Positions 7,872 to 13,961 of a stretch of 23,109 nt of DNA are shown piece by piece. Positions within the stretch are counted from its first letter, which is position 1. The number at the start of each line of letters is the position of its first letter. The position numbers and the translations under genes are program-made. Where the stretch lies: NCBI GenBank assembly GCA_046048095.1, contig JBJOGS010000042.1, positions 1 to 23,109 of the forward strand. Reading direction: 5' to 3'. Under the pieces are notes generated by a model. That model was given only the letters and a program-made list of their open reading frames with translations, searched no databases and was not told where the DNA came from. Source of the stretch: UBA3478 sp046048095. Its GTDB lineage: Bacteria > Bacteroidota > Bacteroidia > Flavobacteriales > Flavobacteriaceae.

Positions 7872-7894
7872 GCAATTAAGGGCTTAATTGCATG
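7869..7894. repeat. Perfect 26-bp palindrome over the guaB start and predicted transcription start
   Basis: CATGCAATTAAG (7869-7880), GG, CTTAATTGCATG (7883-7894): two perfect 12-bp arms with a 2-bp centre. The left arm contains the guaB start codon (CAT on this strand), and the right arm directly abuts the -7 box at 7895-7902. A repressor bound here would cover the start of transcription. A hairpin in the mRNA would bury the start codon, but if transcription begins about 7 bp from the -7 box, part of the 5' arm would be missing from the RNA. An operator is therefore the better reading. Confidence 0.75.
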
Positions 7895-7902
7895 CAAATG
7901 TA
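7895..7902 (-). promoter_or_regulatory. Predicted -7 box of guaB (TACATTTG on the minus strand)
   Basis: CAAATGTA on the + strand is an exact TAnnTTTG match on the minus strand, 23 bp from the guaB ATG and immediately next to the 26-bp palindrome. No convincing -33 element is seen. Confidence 0.55.
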
Positions 7903-7923
7903 CTAATTAATTCGTGCTGAGGC

Positions 7924-8784
7924 CTATATATAGGTGCTAAATAGGCGTTTGGCATGATTGTAGGCCACTTCAAAAGAAGCCCTATGAACCCCTATCGGCT
8001 CTTTCTTTTCAGTAAAGAAACTGATGAGCTTTTCGGTAGCAATGTTTCCGATCAAGCCATCCGCAGCCATTGGACATCCTCCAAAACCCTGAATAGCACT
8101 GTCAAATCGTCTACATCCGGAAGTGTAGGCAGCCTCGACGTGAGACCTCCATTGATCAGGTCGAGCGTGCAAGTGAGCGCCAAAATTCAACCCCTTCGCA
8201 CTCCACGTTTGAGCCAAACAAAATACCTCTGTAATTCGATCAATATCAGCACTTGCGGTCGTATCCGAAAGTGAAAGTGTTCGAACGCCAATGCGATGAA
8301 ATTGTTCGATCCAATAATTTACCAAAGCCAATGTCCATGGTTCGCCATAGGGATTGCCAAAAGCCATCGACAAATACACCACTAACTCTTTTGAGGATCG
8401 GTCGCAAGCGGCTTGAATGGCCTGAATCTCATCAAAGGCTTGTGTGCGCGACTTGTGCGTGTTGCGCATTTGAAAAATTTCAGAAAGTGAAAATGGAAAT
8501 CCAACAACGTCTATGGCATCGAAAGCCAGGGCTTCAATTGCCCCGCGCTGGTTAGCAACAATGGCCAAGAGCTTCGTGGCTGAAACCGTAGTATCTAGAT
8601 TTCTTAAAACTTCAGCAGAATCAGCCATTTGAGGAATCGCCTTTGGCGAAACAAAGCTTCCGAAATCCAGAAAATCAAAGTTGCAGCGCAGTAATTGCTG
8701 GATATATGCAATCTTCTTCTCAGTCGGAATCAACGTTTTAATTCCCTGCATGGCATCTCTCGGACACTCGACAAGACTAATCAT
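7924..8784 (-). CDS. Hydroxymethylglutaryl-CoA lyase family protein
   Basis: 286 residues, close to the catalytic length of HMG-CoA lyase. The enzyme splits 3-hydroxy-3-methylglutaryl-CoA into acetyl-CoA and acetoacetate, the last step of leucine breakdown. The N-terminus VECPRDAMQGI supplies the catalytic R9 and D10, FGSFVSPKAIPQMADS the next strand loop, GAHLHARP the metal ligands H204 and H206, and GFGGCPMAADGLIGNIATE (233-251) the signature loop with C237 and N247. The HxH stretch is GAHLHARP rather than HxHDTxG, a variant I associate with the Bacteroidetes branch, so activity on a related 3-hydroxyacyl-CoA cannot be excluded. Its start overlaps the end of pyrD by 8 bp, so the two are probably co-translated. 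The palindrome CCTATATATAGG spans its stop codon. Confidence 0.88.
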   Translation of the reverse strand: MISLVECPRDAMQGIKTLIPTEKKIAYIQQLLRCNFDFLDFGSFVSPKAIPQMADSAEVLRNLDTTVSATKLLAIVANQRGAIEALAFDAIDVVGFPFSLSEIFQMRNTHKSRTQAFDEIQAIQAACDRSSKELVVYLSMAFGNPYGEPWTLALVNYWIEQFHRIGVRTLSLSDTTASADIDRITEVFCLAQTWSAKGLNFGAHLHARPDQWRSHVEAAYTSGCRRFDSAIQGFGGCPMAADGLIGNIATEKLISFFTEKKEPIGVHRASFEVAYNHAKRLFSTYI

Positions 8785-9817
8785 GAGCCGACTTTAATAG
8801 TGCCCTGTGAATATCCCAAATAAGCTGAGGCCCCTTGTAGACAAAACCGGTGTAGAGCTGAAGCAAATCTGCTCCTGCATCAAGCTTCTCTAATGCCGAT
8901 TCAACCGAATCTATTCCTCCTACCCCTATGATCGCAAAAGGGGTCTTCTGATGCGTCTTTAAAAAGCGAATTACATCGGTACTTCTAGTCTTAAGAGGGG
9001 CACCACTTAAGCCTCCCGCCTCATCAATTAGCTGCTTTGCGCTGCTCAATCCTTCTCTCGAGAGTGTCGTGTTGGTGGCAATCACCCCATCCAACTTCAA
9101 GGCGTCTACAATTTCAATCACATCCAAAAGCTGTTGATCCGAGAGATCTGGAGCAATTTTCAAAAGCAAGGGACGCCTTAAGGATGGAGATGCACCAGAC
9201 AACTCATCCCTCAGTACTGTTAACTGCTTTAGCAGGTGAAAAAGCGGTTCCTTTTCTTGTAACTCGCGCAAGCCTGGAGTGTTGGGTGAACTGACATTCA
9301 CCACAAAATAGTCGACATGAGGATACAGCGCCTTCATCGTCTCTTGGTAATCTCTCAAGGCCTGATCGTTCGGGGTAACCTTGTTTTTTCCAATATTGCC
9401 GCCAACAAGGGTTCGATGTGGTTTAGACAGAGATCGCACAGCATGAGCTACGCCTTTGTTGTTGAACCCCATTCGATTGATGATGGCTCGATCTTCTTTC
9501 AACCTAAATAAGCGTTTCTTCGGATTTCCTGGTTGGGGTTGAGGAGTCACTGTGCCGATCTCTACAAATCCAAACCCCAAATCAGCAAAGGCGTTATACA
9601 GCGCGGCGTTCTTATCAAATCCAGCAGCTAAACCCACCGGACTTTCAAAGTGCAACCCCATCACCTCTCTTTTTAAGGCCTGCCCTTTCGGCACGAAAAG
9701 CCTGCGAACTAAACGCGTCAAGCCCATTGCCTCAAGCCAAGCGATCGCCATAAAAGAAACGCGATGCGCTGCTTCAGCATCTAGTAAGAATAGTAGGCGG
9801 CGAATAACGGGATACAT
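8777..9817 (-). CDS. pyrD: Dihydroorotate dehydrogenase (quinone), class 2
   Basis: 346 residues. It oxidises dihydroorotate to orotate in pyrimidine synthesis, passing electrons through FMN to the quinone pool. The N-terminal helical extension (about 1-45, MYPVIRRLLFLLDAEAAHR) is the class 2 membrane-attachment and quinone tunnel. The barrel shows VGLAAGFDKNA (61-71), EIGTVTPQPQPGNPKKRLFRL (86-106), NRMGFNNKG, and NVSSPNTPGLRELQ (174-187) with the class 2 catalytic serine at about 177. IATNTT and GVGGI bind FMN and phosphate. The start lies 14 bp downstream of the terminator following yajC, so it probably has its own promoter; the T-run TTTTTTG of that terminator resembles a poor -7 box. The next gene overlaps its 3' end by 8 bp. 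Confidence 0.97.
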   Translation of the reverse strand: MYPVIRRLLFLLDAEAAHRVSFMAIAWLEAMGLTRLVRRLFVPKGQALKREVMGLHFESPVGLAAGFDKNAALYNAFADLGFGFVEIGTVTPQPQPGNPKKRLFRLKEDRAIINRMGFNNKGVAHAVRSLSKPHRTLVGGNIGKNKVTPNDQALRDYQETMKALYPHVDYFVVNVSSPNTPGLRELQEKEPLFHLLKQLTVLRDELSGASPSLRRPLLLKIAPDLSDQQLLDVIEIVDALKLDGVIATNTTLSREGLSSAKQLIDEAGGLSGAPLKTRSTDVIRFLKTHQKTPFAIIGVGGIDSVESALEKLDAGADLLQLYTGFVYKGPQLIWDIHRALLKSAHD

Positions 9818-9831
9818 GGGCTTGATACAAA

Positions 9832-9857
9832 AAAGGAGTGACCTTCATCACTCCTTT
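9832..9857 (-). terminator. Rho-independent terminator after yajC
   Basis: AAAGGAGTGA (9832-9841) and TCACTCCTTT (9848-9857) form a perfect 10-bp stem with a 6-base loop. On the minus strand it is followed by a T-run (TTTTTTG), as expected for ending the nusB/DUF1573/yajC transcripts. It starts 23 bp past the yajC stop and ends 14 bp before the pyrD start. Confidence 0.85.
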
Positions 9858-9880
9858 AAATCATTCATTTATTCATTGAT

Positions 9881-10159
9881 CTAGGTTTTCTGAAGCTTTA
9901 GGCTGAGTTCATGAGAAACAGCGCTGTTTTCAAGTTTCAACTTACCTGCGAGCGTTTCAATAACCACAGTATGGTCTGCGTCATTGATCTCCATAATTTT
10001 TCCGTGAAGGCCACTTTTAGTAATCACCCTGTCGCCCTTTTTGAGCGAACTGATAAACTTCTTCTCATCTTTTTGGCGCTTCATTTGCGGGCGGATCATA
10101 AAAAAATAAGCCACTACAAAGATGAGAATGAGGGGCAGAAATTGACTGATAGCTTCCAT
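9881..10159 (-). CDS. yajC: Preprotein translocase accessory subunit YajC
   Basis: 92 residues, typical of YajC. It is a small inner-membrane protein that associates with SecDF in the Sec export machinery. One N-terminal membrane segment (about residues 7-23, LPLILIFVVAYFFMI) is followed by the family signature RPQMKRQKDEKKF and a small cytoplasmic beta domain (LKKGDRVITKSGLHGKI...). It follows the DUF1573 gene by 20 bp without an intervening terminator, so the two are likely one transcript, and it is closed by the strong hairpin at 9832-9857. The nusB / DUF1573 / yajC order is one I recognise from other Flavobacteriia. Confidence 0.95.
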   Translation of the reverse strand: MEAISQFLPLILIFVVAYFFMIRPQMKRQKDEKKFISSLKKGDRVITKSGLHGKIMEINDADHTVVIETLAGKLKLENSAVSHELSLKLQKT

Positions 10160-10179
10160 GGATTCGTTCGTATCTGAAA

Positions 10180-10686
10180 TTACTTCTTAAGTGGTGATTC
10201 AAAAGCCGTTGAACCTTCTGGCTCGATAAACGCAGTAATGCGTAGGTTTTCTGTTCCAGCTTGGGTATTCGTAGTGAGAGAAATGGTTTTAGTCACCTGG
10301 TTAATTCCGGTGCCGTTGAATTTCACCAATAGTTCACCAGACTCACCTGGAGCAATGGGCACATTACGTGGATAATCAGGAACCGTGCATCCGCAGCTTG
10401 ATCGGGCATTCGTAATAATTAAAGGAGCGTCTCCAATATTTTTAAAGGTAAATACCGTTTCTTGTGGTGTTCCGGCAGCAATCGTACCAAAATCGTGTTC
10501 TACTTTGTCAAAAGACATCCGGGCAAACTTCGCCTGTGACTCACCTTCAGCCACTGAAGTTGCAGATACCGCTTCAGTTGCAGCGACCTTTTCTTTTGAA
10601 GATTTATTCGAGGCGTCGCCACAGGCAATTGTGAATCCTAAGACCACCACTGAAGCAGCTAAAGAGAATAAGCTTGATTGTTTCAT
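10180..10686 (-). CDS. DUF1573 lipoprotein
   Basis: 168 residues. The N-terminus MKQSSLFSLAASVVVLGFTIAC ends in a plausible lipobox with C22, so the mature protein is probably a lipoprotein. Residues about 55-155 form one DUF1573 immunoglobulin-like domain, with the family pattern FDKVEHDFGTIAAGTPQETVFTFKNIGDAPLIITNARSSCGCTVP; the SCGC cysteine motif is characteristic. DUF1573 proteins are abundant in Bacteroidetes but have no established biochemical role. It has its own predicted promoter and sits between nusB and yajC. The link to Sec export is only by position. Confidence 0.92.
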   Translation of the reverse strand: MKQSSLFSLAASVVVLGFTIACGDASNKSSKEKVAATEAVSATSVAEGESQAKFARMSFDKVEHDFGTIAAGTPQETVFTFKNIGDAPLIITNARSSCGCTVPDYPRNVPIAPGESGELLVKFNGTGINQVTKTISLTTNTQAGTENLRITAFIEPEGSTAFESPLKK

Positions 10687-10715
10687 TGTTCTTAAATGAT
10701 TTTAATGTAACTCTT

Positions 10716-10723
10716 CAAAAATA
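10716..10723 (-). promoter_or_regulatory. Predicted -7 box of the DUF1573-yajC transcript (TATTTTTG on the minus strand)
   Basis: CAAAAATA on the + strand is an exact minus-strand TAnnTTTG box, 29 bp upstream of the DUF1573 ATG in the 54-bp gap after nusB. It suggests independent expression of DUF1573-yajC in addition to any read-through from nusB. Confidence 0.5.
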
Positions 10724-10740
10724 AACATTTCTTTTGCCTT

Positions 10741-11688
10741 TTACAGCAAGCCTCTTCCGGCTTTTTTCAAACGATTCGACGCGCTAAAATCTTTGCTCAA
10801 CTGATCCAAAATACCATTGATAAAAAGACTACTCTTTGGAGTGGAGTATTCTTTGGCGATTTCTAAATACTCATTCAATGTCACCTTCGGCGGAATAGAT
10901 TCGAAATCAAGTAATTCTCCAATGCCCATGATCAGTAAGATTTTATCCACATCAGTAATTCGGTCTTGGTCCCAATTGGGCGTTTTGCCTTCAATCTCTT
11001 TCGCATAGGTCTCATAATTAAGCGCAATCTTCGCCAATAAGGCTGAAGCGAAAGTGCGGTCGTCACCGCTTACCAAAAGGTCAATGTCATCAAAGGCATG
11101 GTAATCTTCTGGAGCAAGGGTAGACAGCTTCTTGTAAATAAAAGTGTTGATCACTGGAAAGTCGTCGGCCCAACTCAGGTATTCATCCTCTAAAAATTCA
11201 AATAACTCATCGTTGGGAGCAATGAAATCATGAAACAACCGAAGCAGCTGCTCTTGGTGCTGTTTCAGACTCACCTTGCCTGCATTCATGTAGGCCATAT
11301 ATCCCTCGCTACTCACGTACTCGTTATATATCTTAACGACGTACTTTTCATTTAGATACCACTGCTTTATCTTTTTCTTTTCCCAATAAGAACGAAGTAC
11401 TTCGGATTCAGTGATAAGCAACAGAAAGGGGTTGTGTATGAACCGCTCTGGATCTGCGTAAATGCTTTTTGAAGCGTCTAGATAGGCTTTCTTACGGGCT
11501 TCTAAATCACGAATTGCCCATTGCCTTAGGGCATAGAAAAAATTCAATTGAACCAGGTAGAGGACGATACTTTGATCGATGCTTTCTTTCAGCAGCTTTT
11601 GCTGACGCTCTAAGGTACTCTCGTTTGATTTTGTAAGGGCATAAAGGCTTTGAAAGACTTTGATGCGTATATGACGTCGCGTTAGCAT
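10741..11688 (-). CDS. nusB: Transcription antitermination protein NusB, long Bacteroidetes form
   Basis: 315 residues from ATG 11688. NusB with NusE (S10) forms the core of the antitermination complex that binds boxA in rRNA operons. The opening MLTRRHIRIKVFQSLYAL and the C-terminal part (about 175-305, with LLAKIALNYETYAKE, DRITDVDKILLIMGIGELL, PPKVTLNEYLEIAKEYSTPKSSLFINGILD) match NusB. The usual length is about 140 residues; the extra ~165 N-terminal and middle residues are normal for Flavobacteriia NusB, whose function is not known. The frame continues upstream to a GTG at 11751, but that would place the predicted -7 box inside the coding region, so I reject it. Transcribed divergently from the ABC exporter. 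Confidence 0.93.
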   Translation of the reverse strand: MLTRRHIRIKVFQSLYALTKSNESTLERQQKLLKESIDQSIVLYLVQLNFFYALRQWAIRDLEARKKAYLDASKSIYADPERFIHNPFLLLITESEVLRSYWEKKKIKQWYLNEKYVVKIYNEYVSSEGYMAYMNAGKVSLKQHQEQLLRLFHDFIAPNDELFEFLEDEYLSWADDFPVINTFIYKKLSTLAPEDYHAFDDIDLLVSGDDRTFASALLAKIALNYETYAKEIEGKTPNWDQDRITDVDKILLIMGIGELLDFESIPPKVTLNEYLEIAKEYSTPKSSLFINGILDQLSKDFSASNRLKKAGRGLL

Positions 11689-11724
11689 GAAAAAGAACTT
11701 AGTATCACCATTGAAAACTGGAGA

Positions 11725-11732
11725 CAAATGTA
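11725..11732 (-). promoter_or_regulatory. Predicted -7 box of nusB (TACATTTG on the minus strand)
   Basis: CAAATGTA on the + strand is an exact minus-strand TAnnTTTG match, 36 bp upstream of the nusB ATG. It lies back to back with the ABC exporter box at 11752-11759, so the upstream promoter regions overlap. Confidence 0.5.
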
Positions 11733-11751
11733 CAGTTATAATTCGATACAC

Positions 11752-11759
11752 TATCTTTG
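11752..11759 (+). promoter_or_regulatory. Predicted -7 box of the ABC exporter (TATCTTTG)
   Basis: Exact TAnnTTTG match, 21 bp before the ATG at 11781. Only 19 bp separate it from the opposing nusB box, so RNA polymerase binding at one promoter may exclude the other. Confidence 0.55.
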
Positions 11760-11780
11760 AAAATTGTCAATCATTTCTTT

Positions 11781-13526
11781 ATGAAGGCCCTTCGGCATCT
11801 CAATAAATACTTTTTAAAGTATTGGAAAAAACTGCTTATCGGACTACTTATTACCGCAAGCGCACGCATCTTCTCACTAGTCATGCCCTCGTACATCAAT
11901 AAGTCGATTCAGACCATCGAGCAGTTTTTTAAAAATGAGATTACGAAAGAAGCCGCTCAACAATTGTTGACTATCGATATTAGCATCATTATTGGCACTA
12001 CCGCAATTGCAGCGCTGCTCACCTTTCTAATGCGCCAGTACATTATTAATGTCTCGCGCTATATTGAATTCGATCTAAAAAATGAAGTATTTAAGCATTA
12101 CCTCACCTTATCGCTGAACTTTTATAAAAAGAACAGAGTAGGAGATTTGATGAACCGCCTTTCAGAAGATGTAAGTCAGGTGCGCATGTATGCCGGACCT
12201 GCGATCATGTATGGCTTACAAACCCTTACCCTTTTTGTCATCTTAATTCCGCTGATGTTTGTCAAGGCACCTACCCTTGCCCTGTATACCGTATTGCCCT
12301 TTCCGATCTTGTCAGTACTTATTTATGGAGTGAGTAAGCGCATTCACCAAAGAAGCACTGCCGTTCAAACTTTCTTATCCACCCTATCTACCTTTACTCA
12401 AGAGCGATTTTCTGGCATCGCTGTGGTCAAGGCTTATGGCCTCGAACAACAAATCGATCGCGATATTGAGCAATTGTCAATTGAGGGTAAAGAAACAGCT
12501 ATGCATCTGGCAAAAATCAACGCCTGGTTTTTTCCGTTAATGCTGTTGCTTATTGGCGCTTCAAACATTATTGTCATGTATGTGGGCGGCCGCATGTTCA
12601 TCGATGGACGTATCGATTCAGTAGGGCTAATCGCAGAGTTCATCCTCTACGTCAATATGCTTACTTGGCCTGTTACCGTAGTGGGTTGGCTCACTTCGAT
12701 TATTCAGCGCGCCGAAGCCTCTCAAGAACGAATTAATGACTTTTTAAATACCAAACCTGATCTGGTATCCGGAACCGCACCTGCAACTTCACTCACAGGT
12801 CAACTGCGCTTCGATTCTGTCTTTTTAACGTACGAAGACACTGAAATCGAAGCCCTGAAAGGGGTGAGTTTCACGGTAAATCCCGGAGAGACGCTGGCCA
12901 TATTAGGCAAAACAGGATCAGGAAAGTCAAGCATTATTGATCTCGCTACGCGACTTCTGGATCCCAGCCGTGGTGCCATTTTTCTCGATGAAGTCAATCT
13001 AAAAGAGTACGATATTCACGAATTGCGGGCAGAAATAGGAGCCGTTCCTCAGGACGCCTTTCTCTTTTCAGAAACGATAAAAGCGAACATCCAATTCGGC
13101 AACAAAGAAGCGACCGATGAACAAATCATAGAAGCGGCAAAAATGGCCGATGTTCATGACAACATCTTGAGCTTTCCTAAAGGATATGACACCCTGTTAG
13201 GAGAACGAGGAATCTCACTGAGCGGTGGCCAAAAGCAGCGAGTTTCTATCGCACGTGCTCTCATCAAGAACGCACAGCTCTACATGTTTGACGACTGTCT
13301 CTCTGCCGTAGACACCGAAACCGAAGAAGTAATTTTAGAGCACATCAAACGCCTAACGGCCACTAAAACGACTCTCATTGTAAGTCACCGCATTTCTACC
13401 ATCAAGCATGCTGACCGCATACTAGTGCTAGACCAAGGACGCGTAGTTCAAGAAGGCACACATGCCAAATTGATCGAACAGGACGGATTCTACAAGCACT
13501 TATATAACGAACAATTAGTCTCGTAA
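11781..13526 (+). CDS. ABC exporter half-transporter (membrane plus ATPase)
   Basis: 581 residues in the usual half-transporter layout: six membrane helices (about 15-310) fused to one nucleotide-binding domain (about 340-581). ATPase motifs are Walker A GKTGSGKS (376-383), Q-loop Q424, signature LSGGQ (480-484), Walker B LYMFDD (500-505), D-loop SAVD (508-511) and switch H535. The position after Walker B, normally the catalytic glutamate, is Asp (D505 in FDDCLSAVD), as in MdlA/YheI-type subunits and the degenerate site of heterodimeric exporters. No partner half is in the window, so it may be homodimeric or pair with a distant gene. The substrate cannot be told; lipid, drug or peptide export are all possible. 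The TTG at 11757 lies inside the -7 box, so I start at 11781. Confidence 0.93.
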   Translation: MKALRHLNKYFLKYWKKLLIGLLITASARIFSLVMPSYINKSIQTIEQFFKNEITKEAAQQLLTIDISIIIGTTAIAALLTFLMRQYIINVSRYIEFDLKNEVFKHYLTLSLNFYKKNRVGDLMNRLSEDVSQVRMYAGPAIMYGLQTLTLFVILIPLMFVKAPTLALYTVLPFPILSVLIYGVSKRIHQRSTAVQTFLSTLSTFTQERFSGIAVVKAYGLEQQIDRDIEQLSIEGKETAMHLAKINAWFFPLMLLLIGASNIIVMYVGGRMFIDGRIDSVGLIAEFILYVNMLTWPVTVVGWLTSIIQRAEASQERINDFLNTKPDLVSGTAPATSLTGQLRFDSVFLTYEDTEIEALKGVSFTVNPGETLAILGKTGSGKSSIIDLATRLLDPSRGAIFLDEVNLKEYDIHELRAEIGAVPQDAFLFSETIKANIQFGNKEATDEQIIEAAKMADVHDNILSFPKGYDTLLGERGISLSGGQKQRVSIARALIKNAQLYMFDDCLSAVDTETEEVILEHIKRLTATKTTLIVSHRISTIKHADRILVLDQGRVVQEGTHAKLIEQDGFYKHLYNEQLVS

Positions 13527-13553
13527 AAAAGTTGTTCGACGTGCTTTTTTTTT
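13525..13553 (+). terminator. Possible weak terminator after the ABC exporter
   Basis: AAAAAAG (13525-13531) can pair with CTTTTTT (13544-13550) around a 12-base loop, followed by more T (a 9-T run at 13545-13553). The stem is almost all A-T and overlaps the stop codon, so it may terminate poorly or not at all. Confidence 0.3.
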
Positions 13554-13587
13554 ACATTTTTGATAGGGACGTAAATGCGGTCTATTT

Positions 13588-13950
13588 ATGGAATCAAGAT
13601 TTAATGGAGATCAAGAAGAGATTTTCTCAAAAGTGTTAAGAGCTGGCAGAAGAACGTATTTCTTTGATGTCAGGGCAACCAAAGCAGGAGACTACTACCT
13701 CACACTAACAGAAAGCAAAAAGTTTTCTAATGACGACGGAAGCTTTCATTACAAAAAACACAAGATCTATCTTTACAAAGAAGATTTCACCGCGTTCAGT
13801 GAAATCTTGAATGAAATGATGCAATTTGTCATCGAATCAAAAGGAGAAGAAGTCATCTCTGAGCGTCATCAAAAAGACTTCAAAAAAGAAGAGGAAGAAG
13901 AGAATACTTCTTCTTCATCATTCACTGACCTCGACTTCGAGGAACTTTAA
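13588..13950 (+). CDS. PUR-domain (DUF3276) nucleic-acid-binding protein
   Basis: 120 residues. Residues about 8-90 match the PUR-alpha-like DUF3276 domain of Bacteroidetes: EEIFSKVLRAGRRTYFFDVRATKAGDYYLTLTESKK, then HKIYLYKEDFTAFSEILNEMMQFV. PUR domains bind single-stranded DNA or RNA, and Borrelia has a characterised relative. The C-terminal ~35 residues are a charged, serine-rich low-complexity tail (KKEEEEENTSSSS...LDFEEL), probably flexible. No membrane segment or signal, so cytoplasmic. The ATG at 13588 is well supported by the family N-terminus. It is preceded by T-rich sequence (TTACATTTTTG, about 13552-13562) resembling an imperfect -7 region. The peptidase gene follows 11 bp later, so the two may share a transcript although functions look unrelated. 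Confidence 0.9.
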   Translation: MESRFNGDQEEIFSKVLRAGRRTYFFDVRATKAGDYYLTLTESKKFSNDDGSFHYKKHKIYLYKEDFTAFSEILNEMMQFVIESKGEEVISERHQKDFKKEEEEENTSSSSFTDLDFEEL

Positions 13951-13961
13951 CCTCTTACCTC

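Noticed and set aside
7923..7934. Palindrome CCTATATATAGG over the stop of the HMG-CoA lyase gene
   Set aside because: Too short and A-T rich for a stable stem, without a loop or T-run; not a credible terminator or operator.
11689..11751. Upstream extension of nusB to a GTG at 11751
   Set aside because: It would place the exact -7 box (11725-11732) inside the coding region; MLTRRHIRIK is the standard family start.
11757..11780. Upstream TTG start of the ABC exporter at 11757
   Set aside because: The TTG is the end of the TATCTTTG -7 box itself; ATG at 11781 fits better.
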